From positions 5,742,501 through 5,806,500 of the forward strand of contig NZ_CP034451.1 in assembly GCF_003952525.1 (NCBI RefSeq): DNA of 64,000 nt, read 5' to 3'. This stretch comes from Mesorhizobium sp. M3A.F.Ca.ET.080.04.2.1 (GTDB lineage: Bacteria; Pseudomonadota; Alphaproteobacteria; Rhizobiales; Rhizobiaceae). A program made the translations under genes and the position numbers. Each line of letters opens with the position of its first letter. The stretch's first letter is position 1. The notes below the pieces were generated by a model. That model searched no databases and was not told the origin of the DNA. It worked only from the letters and a program-made list of their open reading frames with translations. Positions 40,847 to 50,580 of the stretch are shown here, in pieces.

Positions 40847-42090
40847 TCAATTCAACAAGGCTACGCCCCGGCGCGTGGCCTCTGCGGCACATCCGCCGCA
40901 AAATGGGCGGCTTGCAGCCACGCCTAGCGGGGTCAAACCCATGCTGTCAGCTGCGTTTGGTGCATTGATCTCAGCGTGCGTTCCCGGAACTCCAACCCCC
41001 TCGACTTCATTGGCGTTCAACGCAGCTCTTTGAGCAGGTGTGAGTCTGCCTGTGCTTGATGACACGACAAATGTGCCTTCTTTCGTGGGCACAACCGCGG
41101 TTGTTCTTTTGTCTGAGAGAATTTATCAAGTTGATTCTGAATCGTGATAGACCTCTCAATGGCAATTTCTTGCGGTGAGCTAGCTGGGGTGGTGAACGCT
41201 CCAAGGAATCCGATAGTCTTACCTACAAGACCACCAGCCATCAAGGGAAACTTTCCGGGATCTAATTTCGGCAGAGATTTTTTCTTATCCAACGCCTCAT
41301 CAGGTGGTTGGTTATCTTTGGTCGTCGTAACTCCATCAGCGGTTGGAACTGTTTTCCCGCTCCCTTCGCCGGTGTGAGAGGATGCCTCTAACCCTTTTCC
41401 TCCAAAGGCGTTGCTAATGGCCTCGCCGATTTTTCCAAGTGCATCACCCAGCCAGCTATGCCCATTCGGGTCGCTCTTATTGATGGGGTCGTTCTGGGCA
41501 TACGCATATCGGTTGGTGCCAACACCAGGCAGCGTCGGATCCCAATCATCGGGCGAGATGAACCTTCCGAGCACCGGATCCATATACCTGGCATTGAGGT
41601 AGAGCAGTCCGGTCTCGGGATCGAAGCGCTCGCCGATGTAGCTCTTCTGCGTCTGGAAGCCTGAGTTGAGGCGCTCGCCATAGGTGGCGTAGTTGGTGGC
41701 TTCGGCGATGGCGCCTGAGTTGTCGGTGACCATGCGCACCGAGGCCAGATGATCGCGGTGCAGGAAGAACTTGGTCGCGCCGACAACCTTCATGTCCGGG
41801 TGCGGATAGCGGGTGTGGACCTCCGAGCCCGGGATTGCTGGATCGATCTCGACCGAAGCATCGGCATAGAGCGTGGTGGCGAATGAAGAGGCTTTTTTCG
41901 CTCGCGCGCCGTCAGGTCCGTAGCTCAGGTTGACGGTGTTGGATGAGAGCGTGACGGTCTTGAGCCGGTTGGCCTCGTCCCAGGTCAGCGTGCGGGTGCC
42001 GTCCGAGGTCAGATTGCCGTTGGCGCTTGCCAAGAACTTTGCAGCTTCGGCGCTCGAGAGCGTGCCAAGGACCTGATGAGCGATCTTCAT
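40847..42090 (-). pseudogene. Rhs-family tip with C-terminal deaminase-like toxin domain, truncated and frameshifted
   Basis: The N-terminal part (from about 42090) is an Rhs repeat remnant ('[25 protein letters not shown]', '[31 protein letters not shown]'). It continues to the highly conserved Rhs core end '[34 protein letters not shown]...[24 protein letters not shown]'. A variable linker follows. Near 41112-41121 the frame must change to reach '[30 protein letters not shown]', which leads into 'PGTHAEINAPN...ASRPFCGGCAAEATRRG'. The His-Ala-Glu (near 40978) and Cys-x2-Cys (40889-40900) pair is the zinc signature of the cytidine-deaminase fold. Only the tip of a normally much longer Rhs protein is present. 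Confidence 0.75.
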
Positions 42091-42181
42091 GCCTCGGCCG
42101 AGTATCATGCCAACCTGATCACAGTGATGGCCAAGCGCGCGGTGGCCGCGGCGAGCGCCTGAAAGGGCGTAGCTTCGGAAA

Positions 42182-42210
42182 GGAAAAGGGGCGGCCGCGG
42201 CCCCTTTTCC
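42182..42210. terminator. Strong bidirectional stem-loop
   Basis: GGAAAAGGGGC and GCCCCTTTTCC form an 11-pair stem with a seven-base loop; both strands have A/T-rich stem ends and a short T run follows on the plus strand. It lies between the 5' limit of the Rhs remnant and the acyltransferase gene. No intact gene ends directly before it, so it may be left over from a gene lost when the Rhs tip arrived. Confidence 0.55.
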
Positions 42211-42366
42211 TTTGCAGTGGGCGGCTTGGCGGGTGAGGGCGATCCAAATCACGGACTTCGCACTTGCACAAAATTATCCCGCACTGCAAAATGACCCTGG
42301 CGGGAATACAAAGGGTCCGAAGCACGCGGTCATCTGCATCGCATTCGGATCCGCAGTTGCGAAGGG

Positions 42367-43395
42367 ATGGGCATGACCGACATCTCCGCAGCGTCTGTTG
42401 TCCTGCCACGGGCCACAGCCGACAGCGCGGCACGAACCAGGCTAGCCTATCTCGACGGCTGGCGCGGCCTGTCGATCGCGCTCGTGCTGATCGGGCATTT
42501 CTTTCCGGTACCGGGAATCAATCTCGGCGTGCTTGGCGTCGAGTTCTTCTTCGTGCTCAGCGGGCGGCTGATGGCCGAGATCCTGTTCATCGAGCGCTTC
42601 CCGCTGAAAAAGTTCTTCAAGCGGCGCTTCTCGCGCATCTATCCCGCGCTGCTGGTGTTCGTGATTGTCGCCATGATCGGGCTTGCGGGCACCTTCGTCG
42701 CCTTCAAGTGGAAGGCGGCGCTCACGGCGCTGACATTCACCTACAACTATGCCGGTATCTTGCTCAATCGGGCCGGCGCGCTCGACCATATCTGGTCGCT
42801 TTGCGTCGAGGAGCATGCCTACATCATCCTGGCGCTGGTCAGCGTCGCGGTTTCGGGACGCGCCAATGTGGTGCGGCTGCTGGTAGTGCTGTCGGCGCTT
42901 GCCATGGCCAACGGCGCCGTCTCCTACTGGGTTCTCGGCATGGACTACGAGACCAGCTACTGGCGAACGGACGTGCATATCGCCTCGATCCTGCTTTCGG
43001 CGGCGATCTGCCTGCTGAAGGCTGATGGACGGCTGCCGGCATTCCTGAAGAACCAGCATGCGGCACTGGCGGCGGCCGCGGGTGCGATCTTGCTGTTCCT
43101 CGATCCGGTGCCGACGCCGGTGCATTACCTGCTGGGCGTGCCGCTGCTCGCGCTCGCCGTCAACGTGCTCGACTTCGCAAACGGATATGTGACCGGGTTG
43201 CTGTCGTCGCGGCCGATGGTGATGCTCGGACTGTGGTCCTATTCGCTCTATCTGTGGCAGCAGCCCTTCTACAAATTCGTCTATGATCGGAACGTCGCGT
43301 CCCTCCCGATGCTGGCTGCTGTCTTCGCCTGCGCGCTCTGCAGCTATTACATCGTCGAGAAACCATCGCGCAGCTGGCTCAACCGCAACTGGTAA
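42367..43395 (+). CDS. Acyltransferase family 3 membrane protein
   Basis: 342-residue integral membrane acyltransferase of the OafA/NodX type. The N-terminal motif 'RLAYLDGWRGLSIALVLIGHFFPVPGINLGVLGVEFFFVLSGRLMAEILF' contains the conserved Arg-Gly and catalytic His, and 'FFKRRFSRIYPAL' is the second family motif. About ten helices follow. These enzymes O-acetylate or O-acylate surface polysaccharides or lipids. No polysaccharide cluster is next to it. Confidence 0.88.
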   Translation: MGMTDISAASVVLPRATADSAARTRLAYLDGWRGLSIALVLIGHFFPVPGINLGVLGVEFFFVLSGRLMAEILFIERFPLKKFFKRRFSRIYPALLVFVIVAMIGLAGTFVAFKWKAALTALTFTYNYAGILLNRAGALDHIWSLCVEEHAYIILALVSVAVSGRANVVRLLVVLSALAMANGAVSYWVLGMDYETSYWRTDVHIASILLSAAICLLKADGRLPAFLKNQHAALAAAAGAILLFLDPVPTPVHYLLGVPLLALAVNVLDFANGYVTGLLSSRPMVMLGLWSYSLYLWQQPFYKFVYDRNVASLPMLAAVFACALCSYYIVEKPSRSWLNRNW

Positions 43396-43403
43396 GCCAC
43401 GGG

Positions 43404-43889
43404 TCAGGGTTTGCTTTGCCTCTGCGCGGCCAGATAGCGCCGCAGCCCGGCTTCGCCGCGCGGCGTGGTCCAGCGGTGATTCCAGGCGAAGGCGGGCCTG
43501 AGCAGCGGCGCCAGGAGCTTGAGGATCGGCCTCTCCACGATTACCTCCCAGGTCAGCTTCACATGTGTGCCGCTTCCCGACGGTGACAATTCAGCCCGCC
43601 ACAGCCCGTCGAAATCGCCGAAAGTCTTCACCACGACCAGACGGCCCGGCTCGAGTTCGGCCGCCTCAATGATGAAGTTCAGCTCATAGGGCAGGGCGCC
43701 CCGGGCTCTGGCCCGCGCCCGCGAGCCGACGACGCCTTTGCCCTTCTTGTCGAGCGGCTCGACTTCCTTGTAGGCGTCGCCCCACCAGAGCGGCAGAAGC
43801 TCGGCATCCGAGAGGACGTCCCATACTTCCCGGGGCGTCGCTTCCGGGATGTCCCAGCTTTCGTCGAAACGGAAGACATTGCTTGGCAT
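43404..43889 (-). CDS. SRPBCC family protein (polyketide cyclase/START-like)
   Basis: 161 residues of a START/Bet v1-like fold: '[94 protein letters not shown]'. No signal peptide. These proteins bind hydrophobic ligands. Function unknown; it converges on the acyltransferase gene. Confidence 0.8.
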   Translation of the reverse strand: MPSNVFRFDESWDIPEATPREVWDVLSDAELLPLWWGDAYKEVEPLDKKGKGVVGSRARARARGALPYELNFIIEAAELEPGRLVVVKTFGDFDGLWRAELSPSGSGTHVKLTWEVIVERPILKLLAPLLRPAFAWNHRWTTPRGEAGLRRYLAAQRQSKP

Positions 43890-43959
43890 GATCTAGCGCC
43901 CCCAGCCAGCGGAGCAGCGAGATTAGCCCTGGCTTGTTTTGGTGGCCAGTGGCCGCTCT

Positions 43960-44469
43960 TCAAACCACTGGCCTGGCGTAATAGCGCACCGACTTCATGC
44001 CACCATGGATGACGGCGTCGCCGACCTCGACAAAACCGAGTGCGGCGTGGAAGGCGTCGGAAGCCGGGTTCGGGGGGTCGGCATTGACCTCACAGGTGAC
44101 GATCGTGTGGCCGGCGCGCCGGGCATGCTCGAACAGATCCTCATAGAGCCGACGCGCATGGCCGCGGCCTCGCGCTTCCGCCGCCACCACCACGCGGTCG
44201 ACATAGACGAAACGCGGATAGCGCTCGCGAAACCACAGGAAGTTCGGGCTGTCGTAGCCGGCATCCTGGTCGAAGCACATGATGAAGGCTTCGAGCCCGC
44301 CAATGCGACGCATGTAGAAAGCTTGCCCGAGCAGGAACGACAGCCGCTCCGGCTCCAGCCAGGACAATTCGGCGGCGTGCTCGTTGTTGAGAGCCAAAAT
44401 GGCAGCCTCATCATCGGGCGAGAGGCGTTCGATCGGCTGCCGATCTGTCGATATCGTCAGTTCCGGCAT
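43960..44469 (-). CDS. GNAT family N-acetyltransferase
   Basis: 169 residues. The acetyl-CoA-binding motif A is 'VDRVVVAAEARGRGHARRLYEDLFEHARRAGHTIVTCEVNADPPNPASDAFHAALGFVEVGDA'. The N-terminal part ('ERLSPDDEAAILALNNEHAAELSWLEPERLSFLLGQAFYMRRIGGLEAFIMCFDQDAGY') fits the RimI-like GNAT group. It shares one base with the cutC stop codon, so the two are probably cotranscribed. The substrate is unknown. Confidence 0.86.
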   Translation of the reverse strand: MPELTISTDRQPIERLSPDDEAAILALNNEHAAELSWLEPERLSFLLGQAFYMRRIGGLEAFIMCFDQDAGYDSPNFLWFRERYPRFVYVDRVVVAAEARGRGHARRLYEDLFEHARRAGHTIVTCEVNADPPNPASDAFHAALGFVEVGDAVIHGGMKSVRYYARPVV

Positions 44470-45224
44470 CAGGCCCTCGCTGCCGCGATCGTTGCCGCAA
44501 CCAGGGTCCCATCGGTCACCGTGGTGCGATACTCGCGGTCGAGATCGGTGCCGCCCATGCCGACATGCGGGTTGCGGTAGCGCATGGCGCTCGGGACGTC
44601 GGCGAGCGCGGCGAAATGCATCTCGGTCAGGCCGGTTCGCCTCAGGACCTCGCCGATGTTGCCGGGCGCCAGTCCGCCGCAGCCGAGAATGATGATGCGC
44701 TCGCCGGCCAGGCGGACGAGCTGCGCCAAGAGGTCGGCGCCTTCGAGCGCCGTGTCGCGCTGGCCGCTGGTCAGCACGCGGCCGACCTTGCAGCGGATCA
44801 GCGCCTCAAGCGCTTCGAGGGGGTCACGCGTCATGTCGAAGGCGCGGTGGCAGGTGACGTTGAGCGGGCCGGCGGCCTCGACCAGTTCGCTCATGCGCCT
44901 CTCCTCGATGGCGCCGTCCGCCGTCAGGCACCCGACAACGACACCGGCAACGCCAAGGTCGCGAAGCGTGCCGACATCGGCGAGCATCGAGCGGTATTCG
45001 GCATCGCTGTAAAGAAAATCGCCGCCGCGCGGGCGCACGATGACATGGAAGGGAATGGTCGCGGCCTGGAGGGCGGCGCGCACCGTGCCGAGGCTCGGCG
45101 TGATGCCGCCTTCCACGAGGCTGGCACAGAGTTCGACCCGGTCAGCGCCGGCCGCCTGCGCAACGAGCAGTCCGTCTATGCCTTCGACGCAAAGTTCAAT
45201 CAGGGGCTTTTGGGCGTCGGTCAC
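44469..45224 (-). CDS. cutC: Copper homeostasis protein CutC
   Basis: 251-residue TIM-barrel protein. Family segments are 'IELCVEGIDGLLVAQAAGADRVELCASLVEGGITPSLGTVRAAL', 'VIVRPRGGDFLYSDAEYRSMLADV', 'VTCHRAFDMTRDPLEALEAL' and 'VGRVLTSGQRDTALEGADLL'. It was named for copper tolerance in E. coli, but its molecular role remains debated. It precedes a GNAT acetyltransferase gene with a one-base overlap. Confidence 0.92.
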   Translation of the reverse strand: MTDAQKPLIELCVEGIDGLLVAQAAGADRVELCASLVEGGITPSLGTVRAALQAATIPFHVIVRPRGGDFLYSDAEYRSMLADVGTLRDLGVAGVVVGCLTADGAIEERRMSELVEAAGPLNVTCHRAFDMTRDPLEALEALIRCKVGRVLTSGQRDTALEGADLLAQLVRLAGERIIILGCGGLAPGNIGEVLRRTGLTEMHFAALADVPSAMRYRNPHVGMGGTDLDREYRTTVTDGTLVAATIAAARA

Positions 45225-45329
45225 CAGCGTCCGTCCATGCTGCAGGGATGACCAGCCCTAGCATCGGCGTGTTGGCCGTGAAAGCCGCAACGATCGGTCC
45301 AGAATGAAACGCCCACGATGACTGTGAGC

Positions 45330-45764
45330 CTATTGCTGCAGGATGGTGTTCTTGGCGCCCTGCTCGACCTGGTCGATCACCAGCAGCTTGACCGGATCGG
45401 CACCGACATTGATGGCCTGGTGCCATTGTCCGATCATCTCGACAATGAAATCGCCTGTCTTGTAGGTGTTGCTGGCGCCGGTCTCGACATTGGTGACCTT
45501 AAGCGTGCCGGCTTCGACATAGGCATAGCGCGGGAAGGGGTGCTTGTGCACCGGCAGGGTCGCGCCAGGTGCGATCTGGTAGGCCGATACCTGAACCTCG
45601 ACATTCTTCTGCGGCAGCGTGATCGGCTGGCCGGAGGCCGTGGTCGTCTTCGAGGCCAGCGGCGTCACCACGACCGGGGTGCCGCTGCTGTCAAGCGCAA
45701 GCGCCGAAGGTGCAAATGACGCAGCCGCCAGCAGCAGAATTGTCGATGCCAAAATTTTTCGCAT
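45330..45764 (-). CDS. Cupin domain protein, exported
   Basis: 144 residues from the ATG at 45764, which follows a strong GGAGG site. A signal peptide (MRKILASTILLLAAASFAPSALA) is followed by a single RmlC-like cupin with metal-site pattern 'GATLPVHKHPFPRYAYVEAGTLKVTNVETGASNTYKTGDFIVEMIGQWHQAIN' (two His, later His). It is periplasmic, with unknown ligand, and divergent from xfp. Confidence 0.85.
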   Translation of the reverse strand: MRKILASTILLLAAASFAPSALALDSSGTPVVVTPLASKTTTASGQPITLPQKNVEVQVSAYQIAPGATLPVHKHPFPRYAYVEAGTLKVTNVETGASNTYKTGDFIVEMIGQWHQAINVGADPVKLLVIDQVEQGAKNTILQQ

Positions 45765-45888
45765 GATGTCCTCCAAACGGCGGCAAGATCGCGCGGGCGG
45801 CGTTCGCACGCAAGCCTCGCGCCCGTCTTGCCGAGCTCGGCGACCCCTGATCAACGCTTGTGATGTTTCCGCGTCTGGCGCTCGGCAG

Positions 45889-45902
45889 TTGAGATGGATC
45901 AA
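45889..45902. promoter_or_regulatory. FNR/FixK-type box upstream of xfp
   Basis: TTGAGATGGATCAA matches TTGAT-N4-ATCAA at nine of ten defined positions. It lies 129 bases upstream of the xfp start, in the gap between the cupin gene and xfp. Such anaeroboxes are bound by FixK/FnrN proteins in rhizobia. A Crp/Fnr-type gene, now decayed, sits at the other end of xfp-ackA. Confidence 0.5.
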
Positions 45903-46030
45903 GGCCAGATCGCCCCTTGCCGGATAGACCCTGGCGGCAACTTCATCGTGACCATCGATGAACCGGCGCCGACGTCGAAGCGTTGTGCCTGCGACTGGCA
46001 CCTACCCGGACCCAGCGAAGGAGCCAAGCA

Positions 46031-48412
46031 ATGACCGAACTTTCGAGCCCCAACCGCTTGTCCGAACAGGAATTGCGGGACATCGACGCCTATTGGCGTG
46101 CGGCGAACTACCTGACGGTCGGGCAGATCTACCTGCTCGACAATCCGTTGCTGCGCGAACCGCTTCGGCTGGAGCACGTCAAACCCAGGCTGCTCGGCCA
46201 TTGGGGGACCTCGCCAGGCCTCAGCTTCATCTATACGCATCTGAACCGCGCCATCCGGCTGCGCGATGCCAACGTCATCTACATCTGCGGCCCCGGCCAC
46301 GGCGGCCCCGCCATGGTGGCCAACACCTACCTCGAGGGAACCTACAGCGAGATCAATCCCGACATCTCGATGGACGAGGCCGGAATGAGGAAGCTCTTCC
46401 GGCAGTTCTCCTTTCCCGGCGGCATCCCCAGCCATGCGGCGCCTGATGTGCCCGGCTCGATCCATGAAGGCGGCGAGCTTGGCTATGCGCTCTCGCATGC
46501 CTATGGCGCCGCCTTCGACAATCCGGACCTCGTCGTCGCCTGCGTCGTCGGCGACGGCGAGGCGGAAACCGGGCCGCTCGCCACCGCCTGGCATTCCAAC
46601 AAGTTTCTCAATCCGGCGAATGACGGCGCGGTGCTGCCGATTCTCCACCTCAACGGCTACAAGATCGCCAATCCCACGATTCTGGCCCGCATTCCGGGGG
46701 AAGAATTGCGCGCCCTGTTCGTCGGCTACGGCTATGATCCGCTGTTCGTCGAAGGCGACGATCCGGTCCTGATGCATGAACGGATGGCGGTGGTGCTCGA
46801 TGATGCGCTGGACCGCATCGGCGCGATCCAGCAGGCGGCACGCAGCGGCGCGGAGGCAGTGCAGTCGCGGCCGAAGTGGCCGATGATCGTGCTGCGAAGC
46901 CCGAAGGGCTGGACCGGGCCCAAGCAGGTCGATGGACTGAAGACCGAGGGCTTCTGGCGCGCCCATCAGGTGCCGCTGTCGGGCCTGGCGGACAACCCGG
47001 CGCATCTGAAGGTGCTCGAGGAGTGGATGAGAAGCTATCGGCCCGAAGAGCTATTCGATGCCGCTGGCGCACCGGTGTCCACGATCCGCGCCACAGCGCC
47101 GCAGGGCGTCAGGCGCATGAGCGCCAACCCGCATGCCAATGGCGGCCGGCTGCGCCGGTCGCTCGAGCTGCCGAAGCTGCATCAGCATGCCGTCCCGGTC
47201 GAGCGGCCGGGCGGAGTCAAGGCAGAGGCAACCCGGGTGATGGGCTGCTTCCTGCGTGACGTGGTGGCACTGAACCAGGACGCGGCGAATTTCCGCATCG
47301 TCGGTCCGGACGAAACGGCTTCGAACCGGCTGCAGGATGTCTTCGAGGTGACGGAACGCGCCTGGATGGAAGAAATCCTGCCCGAGGATGTGCATCTCGG
47401 CAGCCGGGGCAGGGTTCTGGAGATTCTGTCGGAGCATACATGCCAAGGCTGGCTGGAAGGCTACCTGCTTACCGGGCGGCATGGCTTGTTCTCCTGCTAC
47501 GAAGCCTTCACCCACATCGTCGATTCCATGTTCAACCAGCATGCGAAGTGGCTGGACGCCTGCCGCAAGCTGCCCTGGCGAAGCCCGATCGCGTCGTTGA
47601 ACTACCTGTTGTCCAGCCATGTCTGGCAACAGGAGCACAATGGCTTCAGCCACCAGGATCCCGGTTTCATCGATGTGGCCCTGAACAAGAAGGCCGATGT
47701 GGTTCGCGTCTATCTGCCCGCCGATGCCAACAGCCTGCTCTGCGTGACGGATCACGTGCTGCAGACATGGAACCGCATCAACGTCATCGTTGCCGGCAAG
47801 GCCCTGTCCTGGCAATGGCTGTCGATCGAGGAAGCGAAAGTTCACTGCAGCGCCGGCGTGGGCATCTGGCAGTGGGCGTCGACCGACCGCGGAGCCGAGC
47901 CGGACGTGGTCATGGCCTGCGCCGGCGACGTGCCGACGCTCGAGACGCTGGCCGCCGTCCAGATTCTGAAGAACCACATTCCCGAGCTTAGGGTAAGGGT
48001 GGTCAACATCGTCGATCTGATGACCCTGCAGCCGAAGGAAAACCACCCGCACGGCCTGTCGGATCGCGAGTTCGACGCGCTGTTCACCCGCGATAAGCCG
48101 GTCATCTTCGCCTATCATGGCTATCCATGGACCATCCATCGCCTGACCTACCGGCGCACCAATCACGACAACATCCATGTGCGCGGCTACAATGAAGAAG
48201 GGACGACCACCACGCCCTTTGACATGACCGTTCTGAATGGTCTGGACCGCTTTCATCTCGTGCTCGGCGTGCTCGACCGCCTCTCGAAGCCGAGCGGCGC
48301 GCAGATCGCGCTCAGGCAGATGATGGACGGCAAGCTGCTCGAACACCGCGCTTACATCCGAGCGCATGGGCAGGATATGCCGGAGATCGTTGGCTGGAAG
48401 TGGCAACAGTAG
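46031..48412 (+). CDS. xfp: Xylulose-5-phosphate/fructose-6-phosphate phosphoketolase
   Basis: 793-residue thiamine-diphosphate enzyme. The start at 46031 has an AAGGAG site. Diagnostic segments are '[25 protein letters not shown]', '[23 protein letters not shown]', '[22 protein letters not shown]', the ThDP motif '[28 protein letters not shown]', '[23 protein letters not shown]' and '[10 protein letters not shown]'-like C-terminus. It splits xylulose-5-P or fructose-6-P with phosphate into acetyl-P plus a shorter sugar phosphate. Together with ackA 60 bases downstream it yields acetate and ATP. Confidence 0.96.
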   Translation: MTELSSPNRLSEQELRDIDAYWRAANYLTVGQIYLLDNPLLREPLRLEHVKPRLLGHWGTSPGLSFIYTHLNRAIRLRDANVIYICGPGHGGPAMVANTYLEGTYSEINPDISMDEAGMRKLFRQFSFPGGIPSHAAPDVPGSIHEGGELGYALSHAYGAAFDNPDLVVACVVGDGEAETGPLATAWHSNKFLNPANDGAVLPILHLNGYKIANPTILARIPGEELRALFVGYGYDPLFVEGDDPVLMHERMAVVLDDALDRIGAIQQAARSGAEAVQSRPKWPMIVLRSPKGWTGPKQVDGLKTEGFWRAHQVPLSGLADNPAHLKVLEEWMRSYRPEELFDAAGAPVSTIRATAPQGVRRMSANPHANGGRLRRSLELPKLHQHAVPVERPGGVKAEATRVMGCFLRDVVALNQDAANFRIVGPDETASNRLQDVFEVTERAWMEEILPEDVHLGSRGRVLEILSEHTCQGWLEGYLLTGRHGLFSCYEAFTHIVDSMFNQHAKWLDACRKLPWRSPIASLNYLLSSHVWQQEHNGFSHQDPGFIDVALNKKADVVRVYLPADANSLLCVTDHVLQTWNRINVIVAGKALSWQWLSIEEAKVHCSAGVGIWQWASTDRGAEPDVVMACAGDVPTLETLAAVQILKNHIPELRVRVVNIVDLMTLQPKENHPHGLSDREFDALFTRDKPVIFAYHGYPWTIHRLTYRRTNHDNIHVRGYNEEGTTTTPFDMTVLNGLDRFHLVLGVLDRLSKPSGAQIALRQMMDGKLLEHRAYIRAHGQDMPEIVGWKWQQ

Positions 48413-48471
48413 CCGTCAAACGGCGCATTGAGGCGCGCTGCGGGCGTCCACGGGCAGGTGCGGGATAGAAA

Positions 48472-49647
48472 ATGAAGGATGCGATCCTTGCCCTCAATGG
48501 GGGCTCATCGAGCCTGAAGTTCGCCGTGTTTCGACAGCGCGACGAACTTCCCCTGCTGGCGCGCGGCGGCGTGTCGTCCATCCAACACCAGCCGCGGCTG
48601 CATATCGAACAGACTGCGTCTTCGCCCGAAATCGACAGGAGCTTGGGGCAGGGACCGATCGACATCGCCAAGGCCTTCGGAGCCGTCGCTGCCTTCCTCG
48701 CCGATTACGGCATTGTGCGCCAGATCGGCAAGGTCGGGCATCGCATCGTTCATGGCGGGCTGGAATTCACCAGCGCCACGCGGCTCGACGAAGCCACGCT
48801 CGCGGCCTTGCACAAGCTTGAGCGGCTCGCGCCGATCCATCAGGCGATCAATCTCGAAATCGTCGAGCTGGCACGCCGCCTTCTGCCTGAAGCAAAACAG
48901 GTCGGCTGCTTCGACACGGCCTTCCATACGGCGCGGCCGGAACTCGCCAAACTCTACGGCCTGCCGCGTGAGATGTCGGAACAAGGCATCGTTTCCTATG
49001 GCTTCCATGGGCTGTCCTATGCCCATGTCGCCGCGAAGCTGCGCGATCGCTACGGCGCGGCCGCCGGCGGGCGGACCATCGTCGCTCATCTCGGCAGCGG
49101 AGCGAGCCTGTGCGCGATGCAAGCAGGGGTCAGCCGCGCCACCTCCATGGGCTTCTCGACGCTCGATGGGCTTGTCATGAGCACGCGTTGCGGATCGATC
49201 GATCCAGGCGTCCTCCTGCACCTGCTGCAGGAACGCAAGCTGCCGACTGATGAATTGACCACCTTGCTCTACGAGCGATCGGGCCTGCTGGGTGTCTCCG
49301 GCATTTCCGGCGACATGCAGACCCTGCTTGCCTCGAAGGAGCCCGCGGCGGCCCACGCCATCGATCTTTTCGTCTATCGCGTCGGGCGTGAGATCGGCTC
49401 GCTTGCGGCCGCGCTCGGAGGGCTCGACACGCTGGTGTTCACCGCCGGCATCGGGGAGCACGCACCCGTCATCCGGCGGAGGATCTGCGAGGCTGCCGGA
49501 TGGCTTGGAGTGGCTCTCGAGGGCCAACTGAACGCGAACCGCGAAGGGATTGTCAGCGCTCCCGCTTCCCGCGTCGACATCCATGTCATTCCGGCCGACG
49601 AGGAACGTGCGGTGGCGACAGAACTGCTCAACCTTGAGGCGGTCTGA
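48472..49647 (+). CDS. ackA: Acetate kinase
   Basis: 391 residues of the acetokinase/ASKHA fold. Landmarks are 'ILALNGGSSSLKFAVF' near the start, 'KVGHRIVHGG', catalytic 'FDTAFH', 'YGFHGLSYAHVAAKL', 'IVAHLGSGASLCAM' and 'VFTAGIGEHAPVIRR'. It converts acetyl phosphate and ADP to acetate and ATP. It follows xfp on the same strand and is probably cotranscribed, giving a phosphoketolase bypass that bypasses pyruvate. Confidence 0.95.
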   Translation: MKDAILALNGGSSSLKFAVFRQRDELPLLARGGVSSIQHQPRLHIEQTASSPEIDRSLGQGPIDIAKAFGAVAAFLADYGIVRQIGKVGHRIVHGGLEFTSATRLDEATLAALHKLERLAPIHQAINLEIVELARRLLPEAKQVGCFDTAFHTARPELAKLYGLPREMSEQGIVSYGFHGLSYAHVAAKLRDRYGAAAGGRTIVAHLGSGASLCAMQAGVSRATSMGFSTLDGLVMSTRCGSIDPGVLLHLLQERKLPTDELTTLLYERSGLLGVSGISGDMQTLLASKEPAAAHAIDLFVYRVGREIGSLAAALGGLDTLVFTAGIGEHAPVIRRRICEAAGWLGVALEGQLNANREGIVSAPASRVDIHVIPADEERAVATELLNLEAV

Positions 49648-49705
49648 GTGTCTGCTGGCCGGTTGGCAGGAGTTATCTGCCAAGCTGGCTCAAAAATGAG
49701 CAGTC

Positions 49706-50242
49706 ATTCACCCATTGCCTGTAGATATCCGATGCGAGGATCTCGATGCGCGGGCTGAGCAGGCGAGACGACGCCCTTCGTCTTCAGCAGGGTGAAGACC
49801 CGCGACACGGTTTCGATGGTCAGCCCGAGATAGTCGCCGATGCCGATGCGCGACATCGGCAGTTCCACCTGGCGCAGGCCGCCCTGCGGCTCTGCCATGT
49901 CGAGCAGGAGGGCCGCGACGCGCTCGATGGCGTTCTGGCGGCACGAGAAGGTGCTCCTGCGCCCGCGTCAGCCCTTCCAGGGCAAGCGGCCAAGCTGGCG
50001 TGACATGTCGGCGGCAGCGGCGATGCGGTGAACGCGGACACCGGTCGCATTGATCGCCTCGGCGAAGAAACGGTGGGTGGCGTCGGCCTCGAAGTCTCTC
50101 CGGCCAGACGGAAGGCGCTGATCTGCCTACGGCCGTCGGCGAGCAGGCGGCAGGCGCCGAATTCGACCTGGTAGACAGCACTGGCCTTTTCGCCGTCGGC
50201 GTAAATCTCGGCGCAGGCCGGGAAGAAGCTGACCGGCCGCAT
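49706..50242 (-). pseudogene. Crp/Fnr family regulator (FixK/FnrN-like), multiply frameshifted
   Basis: Reading across three frames recovers most of one protein: 'SFFPACAEIYADGEKASAVYQVEFGACRLLADGRRQISAFRLAG', then 'DFEADATHRFFAEAINATGVRVHRIAAAADMSRQLGRL', then 'ALEGLTRAQEHLLV', then 'QNAIERVAALLLDMAEPQGGLRQVELPMSRIGIGDYLGLTIETVSRVFTLLKTKGVV'. At least three frame changes are needed (near 50097, 49983 and 49945), and probably a fourth near the C-terminus around 49760. The helix-turn-helix 'RIGIGDYLGLTIETVSRVFTLLK' is FixK/FnrN-like. Its position beside xfp-ackA suggests it once regulated them through the box at 45889. Confidence 0.8.
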
Positions 50243-50306
50243 CGCCGTGCCTTCGAAGGCGGATCGCCCCCGACTGCCCGATCCTGCGCGATTTAATTGG
50301 AAAACT

Positions 50307-50381
50307 TGGCTCCCCGGGCCGGATTCGAACCAGCGACCAACCGGTTAACAGCCGGTTGCTCTACCACTGAGCTACCGGGGA
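50307..50381 (-). tRNA. tRNA-Asn (GTT)
   Basis: Complete cloverleaf on the minus strand. The acceptor is TCCCCGG/CCGGGGA, the D arm GCTC/GAGC, the anticodon loop CTGTTAA with GTT in the middle, the T loop TTCGAAT, and the CCA end is encoded. Confidence 0.96.
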
Positions 50382-50580
50382 ACGGAGGCTCTCATGTGAG
50401 TGGCGCTGCCTATAGCAAACCCGTTTCGGCTTTGCAAAGAAGCAATTCGTAATTTTTCTGCACTTTTTCCTGCGGCCATTTGTGGCATCGTTTCGGCATG
50501 CCCACATATGAAGGGCTTCACGCCGGCAGGGAACAACGGGCCGGGCTATTGATTTCGATTCCCGATGGCTTAGGCAGCGG

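Noticed and set aside
42076..42162. A 28-codon plus-strand frame ([23 protein letters not shown]...) ending 19 bases before the strong stem-loop at 42182
   Set aside because: It might be the tail of a lost gene, but it is too short and overlaps the Rhs remnant on the other strand, so no gene is claimed.
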